From assembly GCA_027946365.1 (NCBI GenBank), contig JAPEUQ010000005.1, positions 1,178,001-1,242,000 on the forward strand: a DNA stretch of 64,000 bases, written 5' to 3'. Source of the stretch: Kalmusia sp. IMI 367209 (lineage: Eukaryota; Ascomycota; Dothideomycetes; Pleosporales; Didymosphaeriaceae). The position numbers and the translations under genes were made by a program. The notes below the pieces were generated by a model that saw only the letters and a list, made by a program, of their open reading frames with translations, searched no databases and was not told where the DNA came from. Shown one piece after another: positions 1 through 11,563 of the stretch; within the stretch, counting starts at the first letter, position 1, and each line of letters starts with the position of its first letter.

Positions 1-108
1 GCACCGAGCGCGACCAGCCCCACTGAGTTCACCGGTGCCGCTGCTACTCCCATTGCTGCTGCTGGTGCTCTCGTTGCCGGTTTGATGGGTATGGTAGCCA
101 TGCTATAA
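1..108 (+). CDS. C-terminal end of a GPI-anchored surface protein (partial)
   Basis: Frame 1 is open from the window edge to TAA at 106-108 and gives 35 residues. The stretch begins with a Ser/Thr/Pro-containing linker. It then has a small-residue cluster (Gly-Ala-Ala-Ala) and a hydrophobic tail rich in Ala, Val, Leu and Met that ends the protein. That is the usual layout of a GPI-attachment signal in fungal wall proteins: omega region, spacer, hydrophobic tail without a following basic segment. The catalytic or binding part lies outside the window, so the family cannot be named. It could also be an Ala-rich membrane-anchored tail of another kind. Confidence 0.55.
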   Translation, partial: APSATSPTEFTGAAATPIAAAGALVAGLMGMVAML

Positions 109-1047
109 GCATGTACGATATCATCAGAACATGTGAAGTTTACTTGGTCATTCAGCTTCCTTTGTTATGGTTGTCTATGAGATGAAAGGGATATGAAGCT
201 ATGCATATACGAGGCACTCCTTTGGCGTATACTTGGCGACATTATTTTCGCGTGTCGCGGTTCGGTAATGGCAGGGCATGCATTCAAGGTTACCATGATG
301 TAAATAGCTAAAGTACTAATCATAATCTGTGTTACCTTTAAGCAAGCAATTTGGTGTCGTATTTTCTTCATCATCATGGCAGTATTGGAAGAGACCTTCA
401 ATATGTCTAGTCTTCACTGTCTACGTTTTCTCTAAGAAACTTGTGCCGACTGTTGCACCACTTGACATGTTCAATGTATCAAACGTCATCAGCGACCTCG
501 GAGCTGCGATAGCCATTTGAGCCGCAGTCACCCTAACCGATGCCGCCACTAGCTCGTACCTCGTACCATTGCGCGTTAGCCCCAAGTGTGGTACACTATT
601 CGAAATCGATAGTCGAGAAAGCAGGATCCCGAAGCTAAGTAGACCCCGACTTTTAACTATGACCAGCCGAACCACGGTATCCAGTTCGGTCCGATCTCGA
701 CTTCTTCCCTAAGTCACAGCACTATGGCATGTTGACACATGACTCTATGTAAGACCCTGGGTTGTTTTTAAAGGTCTCGTCTCAGAATGTCCGTGTACAA
801 GTGTGCTTGAGAGGTGTGCCTAGAGGAGATTACAGAACAGCATGGGCAGTACGGTTTTTCGGAGACATGTCAATTGAACCAATATTTAGCTCATTATGCA
901 GATTCGTAGCAATTCTCATTGAAATTGACCAGAAAAAGGAAGACAAGGAACTGGTATCATATACATCATTCATAACTCCCTATTGGCCAAAAACCTGCTA
1001 TTATGCGAACATATACTCCAATTTTATTTTGTCATCCCCGTCTACCT
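109..1047. other. Intergenic region, no gene seen
   Basis: The stretch lies between two genes that converge on it (the GPI tail on + and the PEBP-like gene on -), so it should hold both 3' UTRs. Only short ORFs without recognisable composition occur, and those near the right edge are antisense shadows of the PEBP-like gene. No RNA gene or repeat was recognised. Confidence 0.6.
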
Positions 1048-2170
1048 TCACCAAGCAAACACGGCAGCAAGCACCGCCATCCCCGCAGCGCCCACCCATT
1101 GCGCGCTCCCCGACGCCAAATCGGCACCCGAATCCGTCTGCACCGGTACAGACGAAGAAGAAGTCGAACTCGTAGCATTCGGTACCACAGAAGTCAGAAG
1201 GACCGTCGAACCTGCAGGCACCTCGGTAGATGCAGGCGCAAAGCTGGTTGTCCTCACAGCTGGTGACGTCTGCACCTGAGCGGGCTCGGTTGGCAGCTCA
1301 GATACCGCTGATGGGGATGTGTTTGTTGCTGCACTTGGTGCACGCGCACTGCTCGACGGCGCCACGCTTTGGGAGCTTTCAATCTCTGTCGTAGCAGCCA
1401 CAGACTGTGTCGATGCCGCACTCGATGCTGCACTAGATGGTGCACTAGATGGTGCACTAGATGGTGCACTCGATGGTACACTCGACGAAAGACTCGCAGC
1501 GGGACTACTCGATACGTCTCCTGCTCCTCCTTCTTCTCCACCACCACCACTTAGCTTAACAGTCATGCCTAGCCCCGCAACCGCCGCATCGAAACCATTA
1601 TCGGACTGAAATGCCTGCGCATCGAATGACTCCCCTTCAGCAGGCAACTTCAATTGCGTGATTGTCTGCCGCTGGGGATTGAGATACATCAAGAATGTGT
1701 ATTTCGCCTCGTCGCCTGTCTCGCCTAGGCTGCCGGGCGCCTTGTATTCGAAAAGAGCGTCGTCGTCGGACGCGATGTTGACGATATCGCTCGTGGTCTT
1801 GAAGTTGGCGCGGGCGTAGTGTAATGTGCGAGAAGAGGAAGATGTGGTGTCGAGCATGATGATTGTGTAGATTGTGAGAGGAGAGATGCCTGAGGAGTCG
1901 CCGAGCGCGAAGGTGGGCTCTTTGGAGACATCTGGGTTGTAGTGTGAGTACGATGCTGTGGTACATCTCATGAGCGAAGAACTGCTACATACCGTTCTGC
2001 GAGAACGTCGTTCCGTCCTTGAACCCCTCCACAGCATTATTGGTAAAGGAGACTTGGAGTTCAGGATCGCCCGTGAATTCTGCGCGGAGATCTTCTGGGA
2101 CAGAATCTTGTGCTGAAACTCTGAGCAGCGATGTAGCGAGGGCTGCGAAGCGCAAGTATCGTGGAAGCAT
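1048..2170 (-). CDS. Secreted PEBP-like domain protein with Ser-rich stalk and GPI signal
   Basis: Two exons, 2170-1993 and 1931-1048, joined across a 61-nt intron (GTATGT donor, CTCAC branch, CCCAG acceptor), give 353 residues. A closer acceptor at 1956 is also in frame, but it would leave a 37-nt intron. Residues 1-20 form a signal peptide ending at Ser-Ala. Residues about 30-170 resemble the phosphatidylethanolamine-binding protein fold: a YTIIMLD strand, an LHYARANFK segment in the position of LHW.V.NI, then YKAPG and KYTFLMYLNP, matching the Y.PPxP...RYVFLLF block. A Ser/Ala/Pro/Thr-rich stalk with 12-bp coding repeats follows, then a hydrophobic GPI-type C-terminus. The likely location is cell wall or plasma membrane. 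Ligand binding is unproven because the canonical DPDxP and GxHR residues are poorly kept. Confidence 0.75.
1412..1483. repeat. 12-bp coding minisatellite, six units
   Basis: Six consecutive 12-bp units of the form gatggtgcacta lie head to tail with one or two changes each. They encode the Ser-Ala-Pro-Ser repeats in the stalk of the PEBP-like GPI protein on the minus strand. Because the unit is a multiple of three, copy-number change would alter stalk length without breaking the frame. Confidence 0.9.
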
Positions 2171-2946
2171 TATGAGGCAAAGAATACTGAATTAAGTAGG
2201 AGAAAGACGATGAGCAGGCTTCAATTATATGGAAACAGGCAGTAAATCTTTGTCGAATTAATTTATGAGTATGTAAAACCACTCCTACAACTACCTGCCT
2301 TGCGCCTGAGAGTCTTATACACATCAGCCCCAGGCCGCACCCTTCAAACATGACCGATGTCTCCAACGACAGCCACACGTCGCAGAAGGCTCAGCCTCAG
2401 GACATTTTGGGAACGACAGGCGTTTGCGACCTGATTTGCGCCGGCGAAGCCAGAATTAGCTCTTATTGTCGACGCGAAGCGTTTCATGTTGGCGTGGGGT
2501 GACGCGCGTGTCGGATGCGCGAAGTACCGGGCGGTTTCTGCACCACTTCATATTTTGGGGATCCAATGTTCTCTTCCTCTGATTTACGCGCCTCATCAAT
2601 ACGCGGTGAGGAAGATGTAGAGGACGGCTCACGAGGTTGGACTTGGCGCGTTATTGAAATGCAGGTGGGGTCGAATCTGTGAACAACGTCGAACACCGAG
2701 ATCGGATCGTCTTAGCTCAGCCTTCTAAACACGGGTTGAAGATCAAGTTTCACACAGCACGCAAGCTTTCGTTTTGTAACTCATCCAGACAACGGAAGGT
2801 CGGCTTCCAAGGCTTCCAAGGCCAACAATATCTGGGCATAGGCATGAGATGCTCCTCACTTTAGCAACATCGACATCGACAATTTTGAGTACGGTGAAAT
2901 GATAATATATTGTTCACAATCTACCCTTGGACGCCGTTATGATCGC
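2171..2946. other. Intergenic: promoter of the PEBP-like gene and 3' UTR of prpD
   Basis: Both flanking genes are on the minus strand, so this stretch holds the 3' end of the methylcitrate dehydratase transcript and the upstream region of the PEBP-like gene. A duplicated 'ggcttccaa' occurs near 2801-2820. No further gene is supported; ORFs here are short and lack recognisable motifs. Confidence 0.6.
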
Positions 2947-4754
2947 TTAGTTTTTTACATAAAGGTCCACATACTCATCAACATCCATGTTGTCGAGAAT
3001 CTTGCCATCCTGGGCAAGTTCGACAAGCTTGTTCACATGTTCCGCAGGATAGTGTGGTCCGAGATGCCTCTTGTACTTGGCAAGAATTTCGGGCTTGGCC
3101 TCATCTCGTCGCAATCGGTGGCCCAGAGGAGCCTCAACAACTTCTTCCTCGAGAACAGTGCCGTCCTTAAGCGTGACTGTGAGAGCGTTCGAGATGGTAC
3201 GTTTCGCCGGGTCGTGGTAGTCCGCGGTGAATTGCGGGTCTTCAACGCAGGAAATTCGCTGCCTTAGGGACTCAACGAGTGCTGAGGTGGCGGCTTCGCT
3301 GTCATCGGGGTAGTCAGTGGCCTCAAGGCGGTTGAATACGAACATAGTGGCAACCATGTACTAAGTGGAATATAAGCGCAGTCCTGGTAGGTTTAGAGTA
3401 ACCAACGTACCTGTACACAGTGGTCACGGTCGGCAAAGTTCTCCATGGGCTTGAACTGCTTGTCGATGATGCGAATGCAGGCCTCGTGTGTTCGGTTGAC
3501 GACGCTCTCGATATCCTCAGCGGACTTGCCCATTGCCTTGAGCTTCTTGTTCAGACGCTGAGCAGCCTCAACGGCGGTCTGAGAGTGGAATTCCGCTGAA
3601 TTGAAGGTTAGCAAAATTGCCGGGGTTTTTTTAGATCAGTGCAGGAAACTTACCAGGATAGGAAACCTTGAACAGTACATTCTCCATGACATAGCTGCCA
3701 TACTCCCTCTGGAACTTGAAGGGCTTGCCACCAAAAGCCACATCGTAGAAACCCCAAGTCGGCGCAGAAAGCACGGTCGGAAGACCTTGCTCTCCCTTGA
3801 GCACCTTGAGAACAAGGTTTACAGCCTTCTGGCAAGCATCACCTGCAGCCCACGACTTTCGGGACATGGTGTTGGGCGAATGCCTGTAAGTCCGCAGAGA
3901 CTGGCCGTCAACCCAAGCCTGAGAGACAGCATCACGAGTCTGGGCTTCGTTGAGTCCCATCATCTTGGCAACGACAGCGGTAGAAGCTAGCTTGACAAGC
4001 ACAACGTGGTCGAGGCCGACCTTGTTGAAAGAGTTCTCCAGCGCCATGCAACCCTGGATCTCGTGTGCTCTGATCATAGCCTCGAGTACGTCCCGGACCT
4101 TGAGAATCTTGCCATTGCCGAGCTTGCCCCCAGCTCTGTTTGTTCGCGAGATCCAGTCGGCGGTTGCGAGAATGGCGCCCAAGTTGTCCGAGGGGTGGCC
4201 CCACTCAGCAGCCAGCCAGCAGTCGTTGAAGTCGAGCCACCGGATCATGGCACCAATGTTGAAAGCTCCGTTGACAGGGTCGAGCTGGTAATTGGTACCA
4301 GGCACCTTGGTGCCATTGGGCACCACAGTACCCTCGACGATGGGGCCGAGGATGTTCCTGCATTGCTCGAACTCCAGCGCCTTGAGACCGCAACCAAGCG
4401 TGTCGACGAAGACCCAGCGGGCAGTATCGTACTAGATAGACACCGGGTTAGCCACCACACATACCGAAAAGGTCATTTCCATACCGCAAGCTCAGAATCA
4501 ATCTTGACGTTGTGAACGTAGTTGGCTACGTCCTTGATCTCCGGGTCATACTCGCGCGTACCGGCGACGGGCGGGGCAGCGCTCTTGAGAGAGGTCATGG
4601 TGGAAAATGATGCGGCGGCGGCAGTGCGCGCGGTCAAGGGTGTCGCGGGCGCGGTTCGGAGGGCAATTGGCCTCAGTGCTCTGCAGGAGAGGGCTGACCG
4701 CTGTCGGAGGGATCGCGAAGCGGTGCTGCACAGGTTGCGACTGAAGGCCGACAT
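2947..4754 (-). CDS. 2-methylcitrate dehydratase, mitochondrial (MmgE/PrpD family)
   Basis: Four exons (4754-4485, 4431-3654, 3595-3411, 3360-2947), with introns of 53, 58 and 50 nt, give 548 residues. The first 50 or so residues are rich in Arg, Ser and Ala with almost no acidic residues, a typical mitochondrial presequence. The mature part is a full-length PrpD protein: [15 protein letters not shown] at the start, RWLDFNDCW and [15 protein letters not shown] in the all-helical domain, [20 protein letters not shown], then [20 protein letters not shown] around the active site. Family role: dehydration of 2-methylcitrate to 2-methyl-cis-aconitate in the methylcitrate cycle, which removes propionyl-CoA from odd-chain fatty acids and some amino acids. 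The start is the ATG at 4754; an in-frame TTG two codons upstream is ignored. No defects seen. Confidence 0.93.
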
Positions 4755-5503
4755 TCTCAAATTAGCTTCCGTCGAGCCTGGACGACGTCGGGGCAGCTCT
4801 AGGGAGGAAAAGGGAGTGCCGTACGCGTTTTTGCAGAGGCTGGTGCTCTGGAGGAATAATAAAGCTGCAGTCTCGAGCGCTTTTCGGCTTGCGCACCAAG
4901 ACCATCTGAGGGAGGAGCCGCTGGTTGCCGAGGTCGCGAAAGCAATTCCGCAGGCCCACCGAGCAGCTGCTACGCCGAGCAGACCCTGAGGCTACGCACT
5001 TGTTTGTTGTTCTGCACATTATCTGGCCAGCTGATATTCTAGCATGTCTGTCATGGCGCTCCACGGCCCAGAACGCGACGCGGACAGCTCCCCATACGAC
5101 GAGCTGCTCTCCAAGATGCGGCTCAACCCCGCACCAGCCTCGCCAACAGCCCACACGTGTCGGCTTCGGCCGCTTTACCGAGCTTTCCAGTTGCACCAGA
5201 ACAGCCCTACATTAATATCCATGTCTACGCAGAACGACCGTTTGGGACAATCAGAACAGATAAAATGTGTTCCAACGGAACGCGCGTAGACTAGCGGAAG
5301 TTTCCATGGGCTCAATTATTCGCATAGGATGACGGTTGTTCTATCTATTGAGGCTCGACGTGAGCTTAATGACCTCCCAGAAAAGAGGGTGTCTATCATA
5401 TCGTGGCATGACATCAAACGTCTTTTCGTCCTATTGCGCCTAGCTTCAATGGCCCATGCAACCCAATGGCTCGCTAGATTATCCATGTACAGCGACGTTC
5501 CGC
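4755..5503. other. Intergenic: prpD promoter and ARPC4 3' UTR
   Basis: Both flanking genes are on the minus strand. Overlapping ORFs occur in several frames (for example the minus-strand ORF at 4762-5196), but their composition follows the GC content and no family is recognisable. No RNA gene or repeat seen. Confidence 0.6.
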
Positions 5504-6213
5504 TCAGTCGAACTATGTCTGTCAGTAAGTTGCCATGATGATGCGTTTCTACATGACATACTGGCGTCAGGAAAGACTCGGCAACAAATCGAGCCCTTGC
5601 ATTTAGCTTTCGGTCTGTCAGCGTGTCTCCAAGCAAGGCTTTGATCTATGCTTACGAAGAGCTTCATCTCGGAGATCTCCTTGTCCACCTCTTCCATGAA
5701 CTGGATGATGAAGTCCACCAGCTTGTGCTTCAGCATTTCTTCGGTGTGGAAATTGGTGATTAGGAAAGAGATGTCGTAACCCTAGACGTATGAGCTTGTC
5801 GCCTGCCGTGTATCCCGCAGGTGCCGCATACCTTCACCGGTTTCCTCCGAAGGATGAAGAATGCCTCCGCTCGCTGTGTCAAGAAGCGCGTGAATTTATG
5901 CACGAGAATGTGCTCTATCTCATCCGCCTGCTTTATTTTTATGCTTATCCGTACGCTATTGATGCTGGGCTCAATCAAGACCTTCTCGTTCTCATTCCTT
6001 GATACAGTGAGAGGATTCAGTAGCACTTCTGGCGAGCTGGCTGCTTCGATTTCGGGAACATTATGTCTTTCCGAGGCTTGTGATGCAAAGTTGGAAAGTG
6101 AGAGAGCGGCCGTGAGCGACGAGCGCACGCATTGGAGGTACGGGCGGAGGGATTGAGACTGGAGATGTCAGCACGCGGCTCTCCTACGGTCGTCATCATT
6201 GCCTAGCTACCAT
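5504..6213 (-). CDS. ARC19: Arp2/3 complex subunit 4 (ARPC4/p20)
   Basis: Five exons: 6213-6211 (the ATG alone), 6158-5832, 5781-5656, 5606-5562 and 5512-5504, with introns of 52, 50, 49 and 49 nt, giving 169 residues. Human ARPC4 has 168. Conserved blocks run from [13 protein letters not shown] through [65 protein letters not shown] and [14 protein letters not shown] to [15 protein letters not shown]. The last exon adds only Phe-Asp and the stop, giving the FLTPFD ending I associate with fungal ARPC4. The first exon is inferred because no in-frame ATG exists in the second exon before SLRPY; its donor (GTAGCT) is weak, the acceptor (CTGAC...CCAG) is good. The subunit forms the core of the Arp2/3 complex, which nucleates branched actin at endocytic patches. 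Confidence 0.9.
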
Positions 6214-6517
6214 ATTGGCACAGATTTTGAGCTCCGCGAGCTCTGTACTGGAGAGGAGACGATGGTGTGATGGTAAGCGGGCTATACCATACCAATATTC
6301 CACATGTCGGCGGCGATGAAGTCGTGGTGGGGAAGCTGCGACGCGCGCAGGGGTCCTGCCTAGCGCCTTGGCCGCCGCCCGCGCTTCTTCACGCTTCGGC
6401 CATCGACCATTGCACTTTTGCCCCGCAAACCGTTGCTTAACAATACCTTTCGCCTTTATCTCCTTCTTCGCGTAGTCTCTGAAGCTCCCACCTCGGGACT
6501 TTTTGCATAGCTTCAAT
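6214..6517. promoter_or_regulatory. Shared divergent promoter of ARPC4 and UBP6
   Basis: Only 304 bp separate the start codons of ARPC4 (minus) and UBP6 (plus), so promoters and 5' UTRs of both must lie here. A minus-strand ORF (6196-6516) crosses the ARPC4 start in another frame and is probably chance. I see no clear TATA box. Confidence 0.6.
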
Positions 6518-8408
6518 ATGGCCTCTATACCAGGTATCTACGTAATTTCTGAGTGTCTCGGGGAATTTGTTTGCTAACCTTGGACACAGTGGTTGTAAAG
6601 CATCAGGGCAAGAAACATGAAGTTGAAGTCGATCCTACCTCGGACGGTGCGACATTCAAGTACCAGCTCTTCTCCATTACCGGTGTAGAGCCTGAGCGTC
6701 AAAAAATCATCGTCAAGGGTGGCCAGCTAAAAGATGACGCCGACATGTCGAAGCTGGGTCTCAAGCCTAAGCAGGTTCTGATGATGATGGGCACCCCGTC
6801 GGGGGACAACACCAGCGTGATAGAGAGACCGAAGGAGAAGATCAAGTTCTTGGAGGATATGACCGAAGCGGAGGCCGCGCAGTCAGAAGGTGCTACACCA
6901 GCCGGTCTACAGAATTTGGGCAACACTTGCTACATGAATTCCACCCTCCAGACGTTGCGATCAATCCCGGAGCTCCAGGAAGAGCTCCTCCAGTACTCCG
7001 CCAGGTAGGTTATTTGCCGGTGTCAGTTGGGTAGATATCTCACAAAGTCCAGCAATGCCGGTCCTAGCTCAGCGAGCCAGCTCAGCCAGTTCGGCCTCGG
7101 TGGCCTTGGGGCTTCCATGGATCTTACAGGGAGCCTTCGCGATCTCTTCAAGCAAATGTCCGAGACTCAGCAAGGGTTTCCGCCGCTCATGTTCTTGAAC
7201 GCCCTCCGAACCGCTTTCCCTCAATTCGCACAAAAGGCAAAGGATGGACATGGTTATGCGCAGCAGGATGCAGAGGAAGCTTGGTCACAGATCGTGTCAC
7301 AACTCCGGCAGAAGCTCAAGATCAAAGATACGGCGGATACGGCTGATGGCCAAGCGGCCAAGGATCTATCATTCATCGACAAGTATATGGCGGGCAAATT
7401 TGAGTCCGTCATGGAGTGTGATGATCCCGCGGCTAAAGAGGCCGGCGAGGAGCCTGTCCATACCGAAGACTTTTTTTTCAAACTCAACTGCCATATTACC
7501 GTGGAGACAAATCATCTCCGTGATGGTTTGGCTACTGGGTTGAAGGAGCAAATTGAGAAGCGCTCCGAGGCTCTGGGACGGGACGCATTGTACACGAAGA
7601 CCTCACGCATTGCTCGCCTTCCAAAATACCTCACGGTGCACTTTGTGCGCTTTGACTGGCGACGAGATACCTCTAAGAAGGCGAAGATTATGCGCAAGGT
7701 CACTTTCCCCGAAGAGCTAGACGCGGTCGAGTTCTGTACAGATGATTTGAAGAAGCTCTTGATCCCAGTCCGTGACAAGATCCGCGATATCAGGAAAGAG
7801 GAGGAGGACGTAGAGCGGGCCCGCAAGCGGCAGCGCCGTATGAAAGCTGGGGAGGAGAACGATGTCGGTCCGTCTGGCAAAGAACCTCTGCAGAAGAAAT
7901 CCGAAGCTAAGAAGGCCGCCGAAAAGGCTAAAGAGGAAGACACCGAGATGCCGGACGTAGAGTACAAGACGGAAGCTCAGATCGAGGCAGAACGAGCAGC
8001 GTCCATTCTCAACGCTAAGAAGGAGCTCCTTGCATTGGTCGACTCGAAATTATCGTCAGATGATGGAGCAAACCAAACCGGTCTTTACGAACTTCGAGGA
8101 GTTATTACGCATCAGGGTGCCAGTGCTGACAGTGGGCATTACACATCCTTTGTAAAGAAGCAGGGCGCCAAAGATCCAGTGACTGGCAAGAGGAAAGAAG
8201 AGGACGGCAAGTGGTGGTGGTTCAACGATGACAAGGTCTCTGAAGTGGATTCTGAGAGAATCCAGACATTGTCTGGTGGCGGTAAGTACGCATATGGTTG
8301 CCACTGTGCGCTTACTAACTGTATGTAGGCCAGAGTCACTCGGCCCTGATTCTCCTGTACCGTGCCGTTCCTTTGAGCTCTATCGACGAAGAGGAGAACA
8401 AGGCATAA
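6518..8408 (+). CDS. UBP6: Proteasome-associated ubiquitin carboxyl-terminal hydrolase (Ubp6/USP14)
   Basis: Four exons (6518-6533, 6590-7004, 7053-8281, 8329-8408), with introns of 56, 48 and 47 nt, give 579 residues. The first exon encodes only M-A-S-I-P plus one base. Residues about 5-75 form a ubiquitin-like domain (VVVKHQGKKHEVEVDP, KIIVKGGQLKDD), which docks on the proteasome base in this family. The USP catalytic core follows: the Cys box NLGNTCYMNSTLQTL near residue 115 with the nucleophile Cys, GYAQQDAEEAWSQI, and the His box GASADSGHYTSFVKK with WWWFNDDKVS near the C-terminus. A charged insert (about 385-450, RARKRQRR and KKAAEKAKEED) lies between them, as in USP14 relatives. Family role: trimming ubiquitin chains from proteasome-bound substrates. 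Catalytic residues look intact. Confidence 0.95.
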
Positions 8409-8820
8409 CCGTAGATACCCTCGATCGCCGGACCGACATCTATCTTCATCCCATATTGTTGGAGAGAACAGCGAGCGGTGATGCATGGCGTTGGCGTTAA
8501 ATAGAAGCTCGTGCATGCATGGAGCGCGGGATAGAGAGAAGGTAGCATTCCTCAGGTCTACGAGTACCAATGTAAAATTAAGATGATATCATGAGGTTTG
8601 GGCTCTCCACCTACACTGACTCTGTGTTGTATGCGTGTTGAACGCGGTCACGTCCGCTGTACCGCGTGGCGCCAAGCCGAGTTTGCTTCTCTTCACTGCC
8701 CCAACTTCCGTGCCTTCCCCGTCGCCGCACAGCTGTGCACTTGCACTTGCACTCATCGCTGTACTATTCTGTTCTCGGTCGCATCGATACGTATATTCAA
8801 CCTGTATAGTGGTCGCCATC
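8409..8820. other. Intergenic: UBP6 3' UTR and REC8 promoter
   Basis: Two genes in tandem on the plus strand flank this 412-bp stretch. A near-duplicated 'gcatgcatgg' occurs around 8512-8521. I see no additional gene or RNA. Confidence 0.6.
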
Positions 8821-11563
8821 ATGTTCTATAGTCATGAGGGTAAGCTCGCTCGCATAGGCGAATGCTTGCGCAATTCAGCTGCGGTTACTGACAATGCCAG
8901 TCCTCACCTCGCGCAAGTACGGCGTGGCAACGGTATGTAGTCTCCGATGCATAGCATCTGATCAACGGGACCAATCTTTACTGACGAGCGCTAGGTCTGG
9001 TGAGTCGCACCTTCCCTCGACATTCACAGCAGCTAACGGAAGAGGAAGGCTTGTTGCGACACTCGGTGCGAAGTCAAACACAAAGAAGGTCAATCGGAAA
9101 GCAATCCAAGAAGTCGATGTGCCAAAGGCATGTCGAACCATCATAGACCCGGCTGCACCTATGGCCTTGCGCCTGCAGGGTAACTTGTTGTAAGTCAGCT
9201 GCGTGTCTGATGCACACTAAACGCTGACAAAATTAAGATATGGTGTGTCCCGTGTGTACGTTGAACAATGTGGCTATGTTCTTTCAGACGCGCAGAATGC
9301 GTACAATTCCATGCATCTGTTGTTGCGGGCAGTGGAAAATGCAGCTCTTGACCAAGAGGCGGTCAAAGCTAGGTGAGCATACTAGAATTACGAGCTCTAC
9401 AATAAGCTGTAACTCACGGTGATCCTACAGGCCAGAACAACTCATCCTTCCGGATGATCCATCCTTCCTTCCTGAGTTCGCAATGCCACCACTAGAGCTC
9501 CTTGCAGAGCTGGACCTTGGCCCTCCTCTTCCGCCGCTACGTGTCACAGGTGATTCGCAGTCGTTGACCCCGTCCGTGTCTCAACAGGATCCTTCAACTC
9601 CACAAGGTCCAGTCGGGGGCTTGATTCTACCAACATCCTCATCCGTCGGTCCTGGCGAATTTATGATACATGGCGATAATGGGCCCAGCAGTATCGGTGG
9701 CCCAGTTGGAATAGCTGACGAGGACATGATAGGTAAGTATCTCCAGGAGATATAATGCGTGTGAGATGTATGCTTATGACATGTAAACTTTCAGATGACC
9801 CAGGTTTTACCTTCGATGAGAACGGCGAATTTGTTGATCTCACCGAGGCAAAGGTCAATCCCAGAACGCCGGTGGGACCGGGAGGCATCACAATGCCGAG
9901 CGATGCTAAAGCGAGTGCCCGAGTGAGACAAGAGCACGAGGATGGACTTCGTGTTATTAACAAAGTGAGTTACACGTGAGAGAATCGTGTAAATGGCTTA
10001 CAAACCCCACGTCCCCCTCATCTCTCACTGTCATCACGTTCATGGAATATTTAAACACCTCATCTCTCAATTGAATCTCTTCATCACCTGAACACTCATT
10101 GACTCCCATACCAGTTCGGCGATAGAATGGATCTCGATCTGCCTGTTTTCGACAATGATCTTCCCGAGGGTGAGGCGTTTCCCACACAACCTGAGGATCA
10201 GGTAGCCCAGCATTCCGAAGTTTTAGAAGCATCTTCATCGATCGTAGCTCCAAATCGCCGCAAGAAGCGAGCCACACGGGTCCTTCCCTGCGATGTGACG
10301 ATGGAGCTTCGAAACAAAGATCTCGCCGAATGGAACACCAACTACCTGGCGAATATGAAGGAGACTTCGAAGCAGAAGAATCAATATCGACTCGCTCAGC
10401 TAGCAAAGAAGAACGCAGAGTATTGGTTGTGGGGATCCGGAATTGGAGGGATTGCAGCTCGAATGCAAGGCATCACCGGTCCAACACCGTTTGATCGGTT
10501 TATTGGCGATGACCTCTTCGAATTCTTCACAGGTGTTAGCCGCAAGGACCATATGCGTTCAAAGCGTGATCGTGATAGCGGAATCGACGAGGCTACGCAA
10601 GAGGAGTCGCGTCGCGTCCGCCAGAGGACAGATGAGCTGGAGGAGCAGTTCGGACGTCGTCAAGAGGATGAAGCTATGTTCATCATTGATGGTGATGAAG
10701 TCGAGGTGCCGCGTAAGGCACCCTCAGCTCTTGACAACCAGCAAATCTTCTCAGACATGCCTTGGAACATCACCGCGTCTGCTCGTGGTTCCTCAGCAGT
10801 TCCTCGAAGTGGTCAGTTGCCCCATTACCCCTAATGCATATTTAGACATACTGATTGCTCCCACCCAGGGCGTGTTGGCTTGATCGGCTCTACTGCTCCT
10901 CCATCGTCGATCCGCGGTAGCCGCATGGTCTCTGCATCGCCCCTCCACGGGCGTAGTCAGCCTAGTAGACTAGATGCCCTAGGAAACCTAGAGGAGAACG
11001 AGGGCGACTACGGCAATCTTAGTGGAGACGAATTTGGTTTCTTAGGTCCAGGAAACAGCTCGGACATGCCTGAGGCAGCAGTCACCCAACCGGGTGCGCG
11101 TGTTCAGGAGGCTCTTTCTGCAGAGGGTGGGAACTTCCTTACCTTTGTTGCTAACGCTATTCACGAGAAACGCAACCATATTCAACAGAACCTAGAGCCG
11201 ATCTCGGATATACTGCAAGCCGATGCTGCCCCCGCCACTGATGAGGTCTCTTTTGATGAGCTTATTCCTCTGAATGAGAGTAACAGAGCGGTTGCGTCTC
11301 AGGCTCTTATGATGACTCTTACACTTGGAACGAAAGGTTTGCTCAGCGTTCATCAGGATGAGCAGTTCGAGGAAATCACAATGAGCCTTACCAAGAAAGC
11401 GAAGAGTGTCCAGGTTGAGATTGAGAACGACGGTCAAGACCACATGAGTGTAGAGGAGCCTGAGCAAGAAGAAGCCGGCCACTTTGAGGAGCAATTTGCT
11501 GCGGGACGTGAGGAGTCAGACGGCGAGCCGACTGAGGATGGAGGTTCGCTCTATGATGACTAA
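8821..11563 (+). CDS. REC8: Meiotic cohesin kleisin subunit Rec8 (Rad21/Rec8 family)
   Basis: Nine exons: 8821-8839, 8901-8932, 8995-8999, 9049-9189, 9238-9372, 9431-9732, 9795-9964, 10115-10811 and 10869-11563, giving 731 residues with every junction in frame. The N-terminus is the kleisin head-binding domain: MFYSHEVLTSRKYGVATVWL, then VPKACRTIIDP, MALRLQGNLLYGVSRVYVEQ. It resembles fission yeast Rec8 (MFYN..VLT, GVIWLAATLG) more than mitotic Rad21. The middle is acidic and disordered. The C-terminus has the winged-helix segment (RAVASQALMMTLTLGTKGLL) that binds Smc1, followed by an unusually long acidic tail. Exon 3 is 5 nt (GTCTG) and is needed to restore the conserved V-W. Intron 7 is 150 nt. 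Role: ring-closing subunit of meiotic cohesin, cleaved by separase. Rec8 rather than Rad21 is judged from the N-terminus only. Confidence 0.88.
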
